Shown in pieces: positions 22,968 to 32,722 of a stretch of DNA of 40,984 bases; the stretch's first letter is position 1, and each line of letters opens with the position of its first letter. This DNA is from Flavobacteriales bacterium (GTDB taxonomy: Bacteria; Bacteroidota; Bacteroidia; Flavobacteriales_F; PHOS-HE28). The stretch is from assembly GCA_020848295.1 (NCBI GenBank), contig JADLAI010000122.1:1-40984 (forward strand), read 5' to 3'. The position numbers and the translations under genes were made by a program. The notes beneath the pieces are model-generated. The model was not told the origin of the DNA and did no database searches. It saw only the letters and a program-made list of their open reading frames with translations.

Positions 22968-22998
22968 GGACGGAGCATCCCTGAACCGAACATCCCTC

Positions 22999-23021
22999 GG
23001 ATAAGGGGCCCTTCGTTATCC
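22999..23021 (+). terminator. Possible weak terminator after the Rnk-like gene
   Basis: GGATAA (22999-23004) pairs with TTATCC (23016-23021) around GGGGCCCTTCG. It is 32 bases after the stop, without a T run, and partly overlaps the solo repeat arm. Confidence 0.3.
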
Positions 23022-23041
23022 CATCCACGCATTCCATATCG
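23018..23041 (+). repeat. Solo arm of palindromic repeat family 1 (copy D)
   Basis: ATCCCATCCACGCATTCCATATCG matches the left arm of copy A (ATACCATCTACGCATTCAATATCG) at 21 of 24 positions by eye; only the first 20 bases of each need comparison to see it. No partner arm is found nearby. It is either a decayed copy or a half-element. Confidence 0.45.
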
Positions 23042-23064
23042 CAAGAAGAACTTCGCGGTGGAGC

Positions 23065-23096
23065 GGTGCGATTATCGAACGCACCCGGTACATTCG
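23065..23096 (+). promoter_or_regulatory. Promoter with inverted repeat before the stress protein gene
   Basis: TACATTCG (23089-23096), a TAnnTTYG box, lies 17 bases before the ATG at 23114. Just upstream GGTGCG (23065-23070) faces CGCACC (23080-23085), an inverted repeat that would cover the -15 to -35 region and could be an operator. No TTG at -33. Confidence 0.4.
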
Positions 23097-23113
23097 CATG
23101 ATCCCTACCGCCC

Positions 23114-23911
23114 ATGTTCGACAAGGATATCCTCTGCGCCACCGACCTCTCGCCCACCTCGGACGATGCCGTTCGTGCGGCCGATGCCATCGCCATCCGG
23201 CTATCCAAGCGCACCACCTTGCTCCATGTCCTTGAAAAAGGGGAACGGAGTGACGAGGGGCGTGAACAGGTATTGGCCTTGATGAACGCGCAATCCGGAA
23301 AGGCCGGCGCAACGGAACGCACCACCAATAAATTGCGGGATGGAGACCCCCTGAAGGCCATCGCCGAGGAATCGAAACAGGGCCACTCCCTCCTTGTGCT
23401 TTGCACCCACGGGGGCAAGGGGCTCCGCCAGCATCTCTTCGGGACGGACATCCTGAAGCTGGTCCGGCACGCCGCCACTCCTTCCATCGTGGTGCAGGAA
23501 GGGGTCCGGATCGAGGGGCTGCTCAAGCGGATCGTGATGCCCGTGGCCGCACATGCCGATATAGACCGCTTGCTCGATGCCGTGATCTCACTTGCCCGCA
23601 GCTTCGATGCCGATGTGCATGTGTACCAACTCGTGCGTCCCGGCGAAGCGCCCTCCCCAGAGCTCTTGGCCAATAAGGCCAAGATGCTCCACCGGTTGAG
23701 CCAGGAGGGGATCCGGCACCAGGATGTGATCGAACCGAGCACCGCTTTCAGCATTGGTTTCGCACAGGCTACGATCGGGTATGCGGAAAAGACCGGGGCC
23801 GGCGCGCTCGCCATCATGGCCCACGCCTCCGACGAGTACCGCTACATTGCCGACGCGGAAAAGGAACGGATCCTTTCGAACGCCCCGCGGATCCCTGTGT
23901 TGTGCGCCTGA
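23114..23911 (+). CDS. Tandem universal stress protein (UspA family)
   Basis: The 265-residue protein has two UspA-like domains. The first (1-130) has DILCATDLSPTSDDAVRAAD and the end VLCTHGGKGLRQHLFGTDIL then ATPSIVVQ; the second (135-265) has RIVMPVAAHADIDRLLDAV and ends PRIPVLCA. Tandem Usp proteins bind ATP or act as stress-linked regulators in the cytoplasm; the ATP-loop G-x2-G-x9-G(S/T) is only partly kept in domain 1, so ATP binding is uncertain. It sits after the transhydrogenase/Rnk genes under its own promoter. Confidence 0.85.
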   Translation: MFDKDILCATDLSPTSDDAVRAADAIAIRLSKRTTLLHVLEKGERSDEGREQVLALMNAQSGKAGATERTTNKLRDGDPLKAIAEESKQGHSLLVLCTHGGKGLRQHLFGTDILKLVRHAATPSIVVQEGVRIEGLLKRIVMPVAAHADIDRLLDAVISLARSFDADVHVYQLVRPGEAPSPELLANKAKMLHRLSQEGIRHQDVIEPSTAFSIGFAQATIGYAEKTGAGALAIMAHASDEYRYIADAEKERILSNAPRIPVLCA

Positions 23912-23973
23912 TCGGGCTTGCTGGTCAACCTCTTACGGCCCGTTCGGCCCACCCCGGACCAGGCGAGGAACCA

Positions 23974-23981
23974 TACCTTTG
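23974..23981 (+). promoter_or_regulatory. -7 box of the T9SS-exported repeat protein gene
   Basis: TACCTTTG, identical to the box before the E1 gene, lies 34 bases before the ATG at 24016. No TTG at -33. Confidence 0.5.
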
Positions 23982-24015
23982 CAGTCGGCCTTTCTTACGG
24001 CCTGCCTTCGGCCAC

Positions 24016-26781
24016 ATGCTTCCTTTCCGCCATGCCTTTGTCTGTGGCCTCCTCTTGGTCGCAGGCGTCTCGTTCGGCCAATTCGGGCCTGGGCAGACCG
24101 TTATGGCCAACATCTTGGACCCGGAGGTACGTGCTGCCGACGTCGACATGGACGGGGACCTCGATGTGATCGGCATCTTCGGAGGTGACCACCTGAAGTG
24201 GTTGCCCAATACCGATGGCCAAGGCACATTCGGTGCATACAACCTGCTGTTGGACCTGGATGGGGATTGCGGCCTCTTCGAGGTCGCCGATGTGGATGGG
24301 GATGGTGACCCGGACGTCCTCCTCGTCGACGAGGAGGACACCCTGCATGTACTAAGGAACCTCGGTGACGGAACCTTCCTGCAGGACATCCCCATCGTCC
24401 TGCCCGTCCCGGCCGAGGCCCTGGCGATCGCCGATGTGACCGGTGATGGCTTCACCGACCTGGTCCTGAGCCTCGACTTCCCGGAAGGCGCCGGCATCGG
24501 CATCCTATCCGGAACGGCGGAAGGTCTCGGCGGTCTTACGAACCACCCCGCGATCCATAGCGGTGCCGCATCCGAGTGCCTAAGGATCGGCGATGTGGAC
24601 CTGCTTGGTGGCCTCGACCTTGTCCTCACTGCGGCCAATGACAGCCTTGTTGTGGCACGGAACGTGGCCGGAGATGGTACCGAATGGGTGGTTGAGCACT
24701 TGTCCATTCTAACCGGTGACTTGAGCTATCCATATCACAGACCGCAGTTAATGGACATTGACGCCGATGGGGATCTTGACCTCGGTGAAGCACGCGGTAG
24801 TGCGGTACACTGGCTGCGTAACGTCCTTGATGAGGGTGGAGTGCTCGCCTTCGAGGAACAGGTGATCGCACCTTGGACGACCAGTGGTAACGGCGTGTTC
24901 GGCCGGTCGACCTGCGGGACTGGTGCCAGCATGGTGTATGTACCGAACAACCCCGTGCTCCCGGTGCAGTGGAACACCTACGTACACTTGCTCAATGGAT
25001 TCCCGGAAAGCCATGCCATCATGGATGTACCTCGCGGAAGTGGACTGTTGCTCGCCGATCTCGATGGGGATGATCGTGAGGACCTCTTGCTCCAAGAGGG
25101 GAACGCGTTGCGCTGGTATGCCAATGAACTCGACACAACGGGTGCCGAACTCGAACTCCCACTGCTCGATACACTGTGCCTGTCCGGGGCACCGGTCGCC
25201 TTGCCCACCGTGGAACCAGCCGGTGGCCAATGGTATGGTCACCAGGTTTTCAACGGGATGCTCTATCGTGCCAACTTATTGATGACCACCGATCTCCAGG
25301 TCGTACATGCGGTATTCCCCGAAGGGAATTGCCCGCTCGCGGCCACTACGAATGTCCGCGTGATCCAAGGTCCGGAGATCACGACCACCGTACCACCGGT
25401 GATCTGCTCTGCGGACGCCCCCATCGTGATGAACGCGGTGCCTACCGACGTGACCTGGTATGGTCTGGATGGTGCGAGCGTGATCGACCCTGCGACCTGG
25501 GGTGGCGGATATGTGGTGTGTGAATACACCGATGGTACAGGCCAGATGTGCTCCGACCTCGAAGGGCCGATCATGCGTTGGAACACGCTACCTGCCGAAC
25601 TGGAGGAACTGCCACTGCTCTGCCCAACGGATCCGACCGCCACCATTGAGGTGATCGCCGCACCGCCACTCAATGTGTATTGGGAAGGACCTGTGCTCGC
25701 GCCCACGGCCACAAGCGCTTTGTTCGATCCAGGGATCGGGCCCGGCACCTATACCGTGGTCCTGAACGTGGAGGCATCGGGTCCCAACCAATGTCGCAAC
25801 AGCGATACCATACAGGTCGTGGTGGGCGAACTACCCGAGATCATGTTCCAGCCAATGGCCGTGTATTGTGCCGAAGGAGGCAGCATCTCTCTTTCTGGTG
25901 CGTCGCCCTCCGGAGGGACCTGGAGCGGCACCGGTGTGGACCTTGGCCTGCTGGACCCGACCGTGGTGGGTGCGGGTATGCACCTGCTCAACTACTTCGC
26001 CGTTTCGGCCGATGGGTGTGCGGCACAAGCTTCCACCACCATCACACTGGCCTCGGCTACCGAAGTGGACCACGCTGCGACCGACCTCCTGTTCTGCGAG
26101 GGTGATGATCCCATCCAATTCACGGCCTGGCCTGCTGGTGGCAGTTGGAGCAACCCAGTGGATGCGACCGGTTCACTTGATCCGGAGCAGCTGGACCCAG
26201 GCGCCTATCCGGTCACGTACACGTACACCGACCCACAAGGATGTTCATTGACCAACGACACCCTGGTGGTCACCAAGGGTGTGCCCCAGGAGGTGTCCAT
26301 CGATCCCGTACCCCGGCTGTGCCTGAGTACACCGGCCTTCGAGTTGAGCGGCTCGGCCAGCGGGACATGGAGCGGTGCAGTTACTGGTGAAGGTGCTCAG
26401 GTGTTGATCGATCCGGCGGCGCTCGGTGTCGGGACCTGGCCGGTCACACTTTCCGTAGCTCCCTTGGATGAATGTCCGGGTGAAGCGACCATCGAACTCG
26501 TGATCGATGTGTGTACCGGAATGGCCGGGATAGCGGCTACCGGGCTGGTCGCGATGCCACAACCCTTCTCGGATCGAACAACGGTGCGTTTCGGGGACCT
26601 TCATGTCCAACGCTTGGACGTGTTCGATGCCACAGGGAAGCGTGTATATGGCTGGGAACTGCGGAACGATCGTATATCACAGGTCGAGGTGGACCTGCAA
26701 GGCCTGCCGGATGGCATGTATCTCCTGATGGCCAGCACAACGGATGGCATGGCCCGCCTTCCGCTGGTGAAAGCACATTGA
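24016..26781 (+). CDS. T9SS-exported protein with VCBS/FG-GAP repeats
   Basis: I start at 24016 because a Sec signal follows (MLPFRHAFVCGLLLVAGVSF) and a promoter precedes. The product is 921 residues. Residues about 35-370 carry VCBS/FG-GAP repeats with calcium-binding loops (DVDMDGDLD, DVDGDGDPD, DVTGDGFTD, DIDADGDLD, DLDGDDRED). Residues about 375-830 form beta-rich PKD-like domains with recurring Gly-Trp-Ser motifs (SPSGGTWSGTG, PAGGSWSNPV, ASGTWSGAVT). The last about 75 residues (VAMPQPFSDRTTVRFG ... DGMYLLMAS) are a type A T9SS sorting domain. It is therefore an outer-surface or secreted protein, perhaps binding a polymer. No enzyme motif. It converges on parC with a 19-base gap. Confidence 0.9.
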   Translation: MLPFRHAFVCGLLLVAGVSFGQFGPGQTVMANILDPEVRAADVDMDGDLDVIGIFGGDHLKWLPNTDGQGTFGAYNLLLDLDGDCGLFEVADVDGDGDPDVLLVDEEDTLHVLRNLGDGTFLQDIPIVLPVPAEALAIADVTGDGFTDLVLSLDFPEGAGIGILSGTAEGLGGLTNHPAIHSGAASECLRIGDVDLLGGLDLVLTAANDSLVVARNVAGDGTEWVVEHLSILTGDLSYPYHRPQLMDIDADGDLDLGEARGSAVHWLRNVLDEGGVLAFEEQVIAPWTTSGNGVFGRSTCGTGASMVYVPNNPVLPVQWNTYVHLLNGFPESHAIMDVPRGSGLLLADLDGDDREDLLLQEGNALRWYANELDTTGAELELPLLDTLCLSGAPVALPTVEPAGGQWYGHQVFNGMLYRANLLMTTDLQVVHAVFPEGNCPLAATTNVRVIQGPEITTTVPPVICSADAPIVMNAVPTDVTWYGLDGASVIDPATWGGGYVVCEYTDGTGQMCSDLEGPIMRWNTLPAELEELPLLCPTDPTATIEVIAAPPLNVYWEGPVLAPTATSALFDPGIGPGTYTVVLNVEASGPNQCRNSDTIQVVVGELPEIMFQPMAVYCAEGGSISLSGASPSGGTWSGTGVDLGLLDPTVVGAGMHLLNYFAVSADGCAAQASTTITLASATEVDHAATDLLFCEGDDPIQFTAWPAGGSWSNPVDATGSLDPEQLDPGAYPVTYTYTDPQGCSLTNDTLVVTKGVPQEVSIDPVPRLCLSTPAFELSGSASGTWSGAVTGEGAQVLIDPAALGVGTWPVTLSVAPLDECPGEATIELVIDVCTGMAGIAATGLVAMPQPFSDRTTVRFGDLHVQRLDVFDATGKRVYGWELRNDRISQVEVDLQGLPDGMYLLMASTTDGMARLPLVKAH

Positions 26782-26800
26782 GCGTGTACTGAACGACGGG

Positions 26801-29539
26801 TCAGTCCAGGCCAAGCTTGATCTGCCGTCCCGGACTCTTCCCGATCAAGGGATCCTCCGGATGGCGTTCCTGCTCCTCGATCTGTTGTGCCTGTGTCCGT
26901 TTCACACGGGACATGGGGCTCTCCTCCAGATCCTCCTCTTCCGGAGCATCCAGGTTCCCCACCTCCTCGTCGCTGATCAGCATGCGTTGCCGTTCCTCCA
27001 ACTCGGGTGTCATCGCGATGAAGACATCTCCCAACAAAGTGAGTTCCTTCACCTTGCCGGTCGTGAGCCGGTTCCCCAGTGCCTTCACCCCCTTCACCGC
27101 GATGAACTCTTCCATGTCGACCTCCTCATCGGGCCGATCGGTGCTGCGTTTGTCGTAGGTGATGCGCACACGGGCATGTGGCAACAGACTGTGTAGGGCG
27201 AGTTTGCTGTTCGGGTGATCCGTGATGAAGCTCACCGGGTCCTTGGCCGGCTCGATGCTGAACCGTTTCATCTGGTACTGCTCCTTCTCCCCGTCCCAAT
27301 ACACGGCGCTCACCGTCGCCTTCGGATCCCATTTCACCACGGTCTCCGCATCGTCCGGAAAGTGCGTACTGAGCGTGAAGGGGAACAACTGGTAGCTGCC
27401 GCTACGGGTGATCACCAGAATACGGTCCTCACCAGCGAAACGCCCCATGTAGCGACCATGTCCGGTATCGTTCAAACGCCTTACGGTCTCGTCGAACCAG
27501 ATCGGGATGGCTCCCAGTGTACTGCCACCGCGCTCTTTCTGCACCACCTTCTGGATCATGTAGCGGGTAAGTAGGTTGCCCTTGCTGCTCCTGCCCTTCA
27601 CGCCCAATTGCGCGAAGTCCACATCGAACTTGGTCTTCCGCAGGTTCGGCCTCGGACGCAGGCTCACCTGCACCACCTCCGCTGCACCATCCGCATTGGC
27701 CGTGAAGTATTCCACCGTGCTACCGGCCACACCGTTGGTCAGGTCATATTCTTTGTCGCGCGTGATCCCGGTGACAGCGAACCGCTTCATGAAGAAGGGT
27801 CCTTTCGTTCCATCCTGGTAGATCATGTGGTAGATCGTACGCTCATCGTTCTTCTTGAACACATCGACGTGGATCACGCCCTTGCCGATGAATTTCTTGT
27901 CCGCCACCTTGGTCACCATCATGGTACCACTGCGACGGAATACGATGATGTCGTCGAGCTCCGAACATTCGGTGACGAGTTCGTTGTTGCGAAGGCTCCA
28001 GCCCATGAAGCCCTCCTCCCGATCGAGGTAAAGTTTCTTGTTCGCCACGGCGACCTTGGTGGCCACGATCGTATCGAACGGACGTATCTCGGTCCGGCGC
28101 TCACGACCCGCGCCATACTTCTTCTTCAGTTCCTTGAAGTGCTCCACCGCGTGGTCCACCAGGTTGGCCAGCTTGCGCTTCACCTCGGCCAATTGCTCCT
28201 CAAGCTGCTTGATGTGCTCATCGGCCTTGAAGCTGTCGTATTTCGAGATGCGTTTGATCCGGATCTCGGTGAGGCGCACGATGTCCTCCTCGGTCACCGG
28301 TCGTTTCAGTTCCTGCACATGTGGCTTCAAGCCCTTATCGATGAAGGCGATCACCTGCTCCCAGCTCTCGGCCTCCTCGATCCTGCGGTACACCTTCTTC
28401 TCGATGAAGATGCGCTCCAGCGAGGCGAAATGCCATTGCTCATCGAGTTCCTTCTGCTTGATCCGCAGTTCGAGTTCGAGCAGGCGCACCGTGTTGTCCG
28501 TGCTGATCCGCAGCAATTCGTTCACGCCGACGAAGCGGGGCCTGTCGTCCTCGATCACCACCGCGTTGGGTGCGATGCTCACCTCGCAGTCGGTGAAGGC
28601 GAACAGCGCATCGATGGTATTGTCCGGGGATACTCCGCTGGCCAGGTGGATGAGGATCTCGGCATGCTCGGCAGTGTTGTCCTCGATGTGCCGCACCTTG
28701 ATCTTCCCCTTCTCGTTGGCCTTCACGATGCTCTCGATGAGCGAGGCCGTGGTGGTGCCATTGGGGATCTCGGTGATCACCAGGGTCTTGTTATCCTCCT
28801 TGCGGATGCGTGCCCTGCACCGGATGCGGCCGCCGCGCTCCCCCTGGTTGTAATTGCTCACATCCACCAACCCCGCCGTGGGGAAATCGGGATGCAACTC
28901 GAATGATCGTTTGCGCAGGACGGCGATGCTCGCGTCGATCAGTTCATTGAAATTGTGCGGCAGCACCTTGCAACTGAGGCCTACCGCGATGCCCTCGCCG
29001 CCCTGTGCCAGGAGCAATGGGAACTTCACCGGCAGGAAGACAGGCTCCTTGTTGCGACCGTCGTAGCTCAACTGCCATTCAGTGGTCTTCGGGTTGAAGA
29101 CGACATCAAGCGCGAACTTGCTCAGGCGGGCCTCGATGTATCGTGGTGCGGCGGCGCTATCCCCCGTCAACGTGTTGCCCCAGTTCCCCTGGCAATCGAT
29201 CAGCAGGTCCTTCTGGCCCAACTGCACCAGCGCATCGCCGATGCTCGCATCGCCATGCGGGTGATACTGCATGGTGTGGCCGATGATGTTCGCCACCTTG
29301 TTATAGCGCCCGTCATCGAGGTCTTTCATACTGTGCAGGATGCGACGCTGCACGGGTTTCAACCCATCGTACAGGGCCGGTACGGCCCGCTCCAGGATCA
29401 CATAGCTCGCGTAGTCCAGGAACCAATCCCGATACATTCCGCTCACACTGAAGGTCCCGCTGCCTTTCGCCGTGGGCACTCCCTTTCCGGTCGCTCCTGC
29501 CTCTTCGGGCAATTCATTCATCTCGTTCTCGTCGTTCAT
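26801..29539 (-). CDS. parC: DNA topoisomerase IV subunit A
   Basis: The 912-residue protein is a type IIA topoisomerase A subunit. The breakage-reunion domain has YASYVILERAVPALYDGLKP, HTMQYHPHGDASIGDALVQL (93-106) and the catalytic Tyr134 in APRYIEARL; C-terminal strands from about 550 form the beta-pinwheel region with GKGVIHVDVF and KRFSIEPAK. It decatenates daughter chromosomes with ParE. Ala98 sits where GyrA Ser83 would be, and Asp102 at Asp87; I take this as a family feature. The C-terminus is Glu-rich and unstructured. It is the last gene of the parE operon, starting 6 bases after the lipoprotein gene. Confidence 0.95.
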   Translation of the reverse strand: MNDENEMNELPEEAGATGKGVPTAKGSGTFSVSGMYRDWFLDYASYVILERAVPALYDGLKPVQRRILHSMKDLDDGRYNKVANIIGHTMQYHPHGDASIGDALVQLGQKDLLIDCQGNWGNTLTGDSAAAPRYIEARLSKFALDVVFNPKTTEWQLSYDGRNKEPVFLPVKFPLLLAQGGEGIAVGLSCKVLPHNFNELIDASIAVLRKRSFELHPDFPTAGLVDVSNYNQGERGGRIRCRARIRKEDNKTLVITEIPNGTTTASLIESIVKANEKGKIKVRHIEDNTAEHAEILIHLASGVSPDNTIDALFAFTDCEVSIAPNAVVIEDDRPRFVGVNELLRISTDNTVRLLELELRIKQKELDEQWHFASLERIFIEKKVYRRIEEAESWEQVIAFIDKGLKPHVQELKRPVTEEDIVRLTEIRIKRISKYDSFKADEHIKQLEEQLAEVKRKLANLVDHAVEHFKELKKKYGAGRERRTEIRPFDTIVATKVAVANKKLYLDREEGFMGWSLRNNELVTECSELDDIIVFRRSGTMMVTKVADKKFIGKGVIHVDVFKKNDERTIYHMIYQDGTKGPFFMKRFAVTGITRDKEYDLTNGVAGSTVEYFTANADGAAEVVQVSLRPRPNLRKTKFDVDFAQLGVKGRSSKGNLLTRYMIQKVVQKERGGSTLGAIPIWFDETVRRLNDTGHGRYMGRFAGEDRILVITRSGSYQLFPFTLSTHFPDDAETVVKWDPKATVSAVYWDGEKEQYQMKRFSIEPAKDPVSFITDHPNSKLALHSLLPHARVRITYDKRSTDRPDEEVDMEEFIAVKGVKALGNRLTTGKVKELTLLGDVFIAMTPELEERQRMLISDEEVGNLDAPEEEDLEESPMSRVKRTQAQQIEEQERHPEDPLIGKSPGRQIKLGLD

Positions 29540-29545
29540 CGTCGA

Positions 29546-29950
29546 TCAAAGGGTCGCTGTCGCACATACGGTGTTCTTCGCACCATGGCCGCCACCGTTG
29601 GCCAGTTGGATGGTGTGGCAATAGGTCTGCCCCAAGGTGGCCTCTTCCCGCGTGATGGTGAATTGGCCCTGCACCACCGGTGTAGCGATGGGCGATAGAT
29701 CCACGAACACTTGGAATTCCGCACCAGAAGGCATCAGATCGGTACGCACTCGCACATCCTGCTCATGTCTGTAATGCTCCACTCCATCCTCGGTGTAAGC
29801 GATCGTGCGGTGTTGGATCATCTCGAACACCGGGGTTCCGGCATAGGCTGGATCGAACGGATTGGTGGTCAATGTGGATACATCCACCACCTCCTTGCCA
29901 CAGCCGAGCAGCAGGAGACCAAATGCGAGGATCCAGAGGTGGGACTTCAT
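29546..29950 (-). CDS. Small lipoprotein between parE and parC
   Basis: The start at 29950 gives a lipoprotein signal MKSHLWILAFGLLLLGCGKE with Cys17. The mature part (about 115 residues) is beta-rich (FEMIQHRTIAYTEDGVEHY, EFQVFVDLSPIATPVV, GQFTITREEATLGQTY) and ends in a Cys-containing tail. No family recognised. The ATG overlaps the stop of the preceding gene (ATGA) and its stop is 6 bases before the parC start, so it belongs firmly to the topoisomerase IV operon. Its position is odd because neighbours are cytoplasmic DNA enzymes. Confidence 0.78.
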   Translation of the reverse strand: MKSHLWILAFGLLLLGCGKEVVDVSTLTTNPFDPAYAGTPVFEMIQHRTIAYTEDGVEHYRHEQDVRVRTDLMPSGAEFQVFVDLSPIATPVVQGQFTITREEATLGQTYCHTIQLANGGGHGAKNTVCATATL

Positions 29951-30660
29951 CGTTGTATGGGGATGGTGAAGCCGGCCGCCCAATACGCACCATTCCGATC
30001 GGGCACCCAGGTGAGGCCTTCGAACCGGATCCGTTCCTTGTCCTCAAAACGTGGTTGCTCCATGCCACTGGTACGGATCCTGGTGTACACCATGTAACCA
30101 ACGCTTGCCATCGTGAAGATCGAACCGGCGACCAGACTGGTCCGGGCCCTGCGCAATGCTGCATTGTGATCGGGGATCACCTCTTCCTTGATCCGATTGA
30201 TGACTCCAGGGTCATCGCTGCTGTGGTAGGCGGCCACCGCCTCGTCCAGGTCGTCGCCCACCGTGTTGTACCGACCGTAGGACAGGCCGGTCCAGGCCAG
30301 GCCCATACCAACCAGGACCGGTGTCCACACCCGTGCACGGCGTGCGCTCTGGTAGGCACTGAGGTCGTTGCGGTAAGTTGCGTACTCCGTGCTGAATGGC
30401 AGCTTGACCACCAGGTCTCCGGTGCGGTCGGCCACGACGAAGACGTTCGTATCGAGGACGATGCGTTCGGGAGCCCAGATGGAGAAGTGGTGCAGACCCT
30501 CGCTCAATCGCACCTCGCGCTGCTGCATCCGGTATTTGTGGTCAAGGACGAATTCGAAGTTGTGTCCCGGATCCACAAGCAACCGAAGGGTGCCTGCACG
30601 TTGGCCACTGGCAAGGGTGGTGGCCATGATCGCGAACAGGAATGCCGTCAGGTCGCGCAT
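29947..30660 (-). CDS. Exported protein of unknown function in the parE-parC operon
   Basis: The 237-residue protein has an N-terminal signal (MRDLTAFLFAIMATTLASG). Residues about 22-90 (GTLRLLVDPGHNFEFVLDHK, HHFSIWAPERIVLDTNVFVV) look like a PEGA-type beta domain; two hydrophobic stretches follow (VWTPVLVGMGLAWTGLSY at 111-128 and SLVAGSIFTMASVGYMVY at 175-192) separated by a polar helix. No known family name. It begins 2 bases after the parE stop and overlaps the lipoprotein gene, so the four genes form one transcript. It may be an envelope protein with a partner in the small lipoprotein. Confidence 0.75.
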   Translation of the reverse strand: MRDLTAFLFAIMATTLASGQRAGTLRLLVDPGHNFEFVLDHKYRMQQREVRLSEGLHHFSIWAPERIVLDTNVFVVADRTGDLVVKLPFSTEYATYRNDLSAYQSARRARVWTPVLVGMGLAWTGLSYGRYNTVGDDLDEAVAAYHSSDDPGVINRIKEEVIPDHNAALRRARTSLVAGSIFTMASVGYMVYTRIRTSGMEQPRFEDKERIRFEGLTWVPDRNGAYWAAGFTIPIQR

Positions 30661-30662
30661 GG

Positions 30663-32591
30663 TCAGGCGTCGAGTTCCACTTCGTTGGCCTCCAGTTTGC
30701 GGGCGATGGCCTGCACCGCACCCTCCAGCGCCGCCTTCTCCCCAGCCTCGGCCACAAGGTCCTTCTCCACTCGAAGGTTCTCGATGATGAAGCCCTGCCG
30801 GTCCGGGGTGTTCTTGCCCATGTAGAAGCTGAGCAGATCATGGACCACCGCGTCCTTGGTGATCATCACCGGCTCAAGGCGCATGTCCTCCCCGATGAAA
30901 TTCCTGAATTCATCGGGACTGATCTCGCCCAGTCCTTTGAACCGGGTGATCTCGGCGGTCTTCCCCAGCTTGAGGATGGCCCGCTGCCGTTCCTCGTCGC
31001 TGTAGCAGTAGATCGTCTCCTTCTTGTTGCGCACCCGGAAGAGCGGGGTCTGTAGGATGTACAGGTGATCGTTCTTCACGAGGTCCGGGAAGAACTGCAG
31101 GAAGAAGGTCATGAGCAGCAAGCGGATGTGCATGCCGTCCACATCGGCATCGGTGGCGATGACGATCCGATTGTACCGAAGCCCCTCCATGCCGTCCTCG
31201 ATGTTGAGGGCTGCCTGCACCAGGTTGAACTCCTCGTTCTCGTACACGACCTTCTTGGTGAGGCCGTAGCAGTTCAGTGGTTTGCCCTTCAGACTGAAGA
31301 CGGCTTGCAGGTTCACATCCCGGCTCTTGGTGATGCTGCCGCTCGCGCTATCCCCTTCGGTGATGAAGAGTGTCGTGTGTTCCTTGCGATCGTCCTTCTT
31401 GGGGTCGTTGAGGTGGATGCGGCAATCGCGCAACTTGCGGTTGTGCAGGCTGGCCTTCTTGGCGCGTTCTCGGGCCAACTTGCGGATCCCGCTCAGTTCC
31501 TTGCGCTCCCGTTCATTGCTGAGGATGCGCTGTTGCAACACCTCGGCGATCTCCGGGTTCTTGTGCAGGAAGTTGTCCAGTTCACGTCCGATGAAGTCCC
31601 CCACGAAGGAGCGCATGCTCTGCCCGCCCGGTTCGATCTCCAGGGATCCGAGCTTGGTCTTGGTCTGGCTCTCGAACACCGGTTCGATCACCTTGACACT
31701 CACCGCAGCCACGATCCCGGTGCGTACATCGCCCGCTTCCCAATCCTTCTTGTAGAAGTCCTTGACCGTCTTGGCCACTGCCTCACGGAAGGCGCCTTGG
31801 TGTGTACCGCCCTGGGTGGTGTGCTGGCCGTTCACGAAGCTGTAATACTCCTCGCCGTAATGGTTCGCGTGGGTGATCGCCACTTCGATGTCGTCCCCTC
31901 GCAGGTGGATGATCGGGTACATCGGTTCCCCGTCCATCTTCGTGGTGAGCAGATCGAGGAGCCCGTTCTTGCTTTGGAACTTCTGGCCGTTGTACTGGAT
32001 GGTGAGCCCCGTGTTCAGGTAGCAGTAGTTCCAGAGCAAGCGCTCAATGTGCTGATCCCGGAACTGGTAGTTGTGGAACATCTGGCCGTCCGGTTCGAAG
32101 ACCACCCGGGTGCCATTGGGTTCTTGGGTCTTCGCCAACTTGTTGTCCTTGCGCAGCACCCCGCGATCGAACTCGGCGACCTTCATCTCCCCGTCCCGCA
32201 CGCTCTCGATCCGGAAATAGTTGCTCAATGCGTTCACCGCCTTGGTACCCACACCGTTCAGGCCCACGCTCTTCTTGAAGGCCTTGCTGTCGTACTTGGC
32301 GCCTGTATTGATCTTGCTCACCACATCGATCACCTTGCCCAACGGTACTCCCCGTCCGTAGTCGCGGATCTCCACCCGTGGGCCTTCGATCACCACATCG
32401 ATCCGCTTGCCGTGGCCCATCACGAACTCGTCGATGCAGTTATCCAGCACTTCCTTCAGCAGGATATAGATGCCGTCGTCGTAGCTGCTGCCATCGCCCA
32501 GCTTACCGATGTACATGCCTGGCCGTAGCCGGATGTGTTCCTTCCAGTCGAGGGACCGGATATTGTCCTCGTTATATGCCGCTTCGCTCAT
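30663..32591 (-). CDS. parE: DNA topoisomerase IV subunit B
   Basis: The 642-residue protein has the GHKL ATPase domain ([25 protein letters not shown] with catalytic Glu47 and Asn51, [22 protein letters not shown]), the transducer and the TOPRIM domain with [11 protein letters not shown] and the [17 protein letters not shown] metal-binding acid residues. The C-terminus has [13 protein letters not shown]. With ParC it decatenates chromosomes. It heads a minus-strand operon, with a TACCTTCG box 49 bases upstream of its start. The short length fits Bacteroidota ParE rather than GyrB with an insert. Confidence 0.95.
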   Translation of the reverse strand: MSEAAYNEDNIRSLDWKEHIRLRPGMYIGKLGDGSSYDDGIYILLKEVLDNCIDEFVMGHGKRIDVVIEGPRVEIRDYGRGVPLGKVIDVVSKINTGAKYDSKAFKKSVGLNGVGTKAVNALSNYFRIESVRDGEMKVAEFDRGVLRKDNKLAKTQEPNGTRVVFEPDGQMFHNYQFRDQHIERLLWNYCYLNTGLTIQYNGQKFQSKNGLLDLLTTKMDGEPMYPIIHLRGDDIEVAITHANHYGEEYYSFVNGQHTTQGGTHQGAFREAVAKTVKDFYKKDWEAGDVRTGIVAAVSVKVIEPVFESQTKTKLGSLEIEPGGQSMRSFVGDFIGRELDNFLHKNPEIAEVLQQRILSNERERKELSGIRKLARERAKKASLHNRKLRDCRIHLNDPKKDDRKEHTTLFITEGDSASGSITKSRDVNLQAVFSLKGKPLNCYGLTKKVVYENEEFNLVQAALNIEDGMEGLRYNRIVIATDADVDGMHIRLLLMTFFLQFFPDLVKNDHLYILQTPLFRVRNKKETIYCYSDEERQRAILKLGKTAEITRFKGLGEISPDEFRNFIGEDMRLEPVMITKDAVVHDLLSFYMGKNTPDRQGFIIENLRVEKDLVAEAGEKAALEGAVQAIARKLEANEVELDA

Positions 32592-32640
32592 CCGTCGATC
32601 CGCAGGAACCCCAATAGGGACAAGGGTTCCCGCATGGCAA

Positions 32641-32667
32641 CGAAGGTAGTCAGGCCATCACCCCCCA
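32641..32667 (-). promoter_or_regulatory. Promoter of the parE operon
   Basis: On the minus strand TACCTTCG (32648-32641) follows TTG (32668-32666 region, read as CAA on the plus strand) after about 17 bases, slightly shorter than the typical 19. It is 49 bases from the parE start codon. Confidence 0.5.
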
Positions 32668-32722
32668 ACCGGCCGATGGCCAGCCACGTTTTCCACGATC
32701 GATCGGTGTTTTCAACAGCCCT

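Noticed and set aside
29240-29270. ParC Ala98 at the position of GyrA Ser83 as a resistance mutation
   Set aside because: The surrounding HPHGDASIGDAL is, as far as I know, normal for Bacteroidota ParC.
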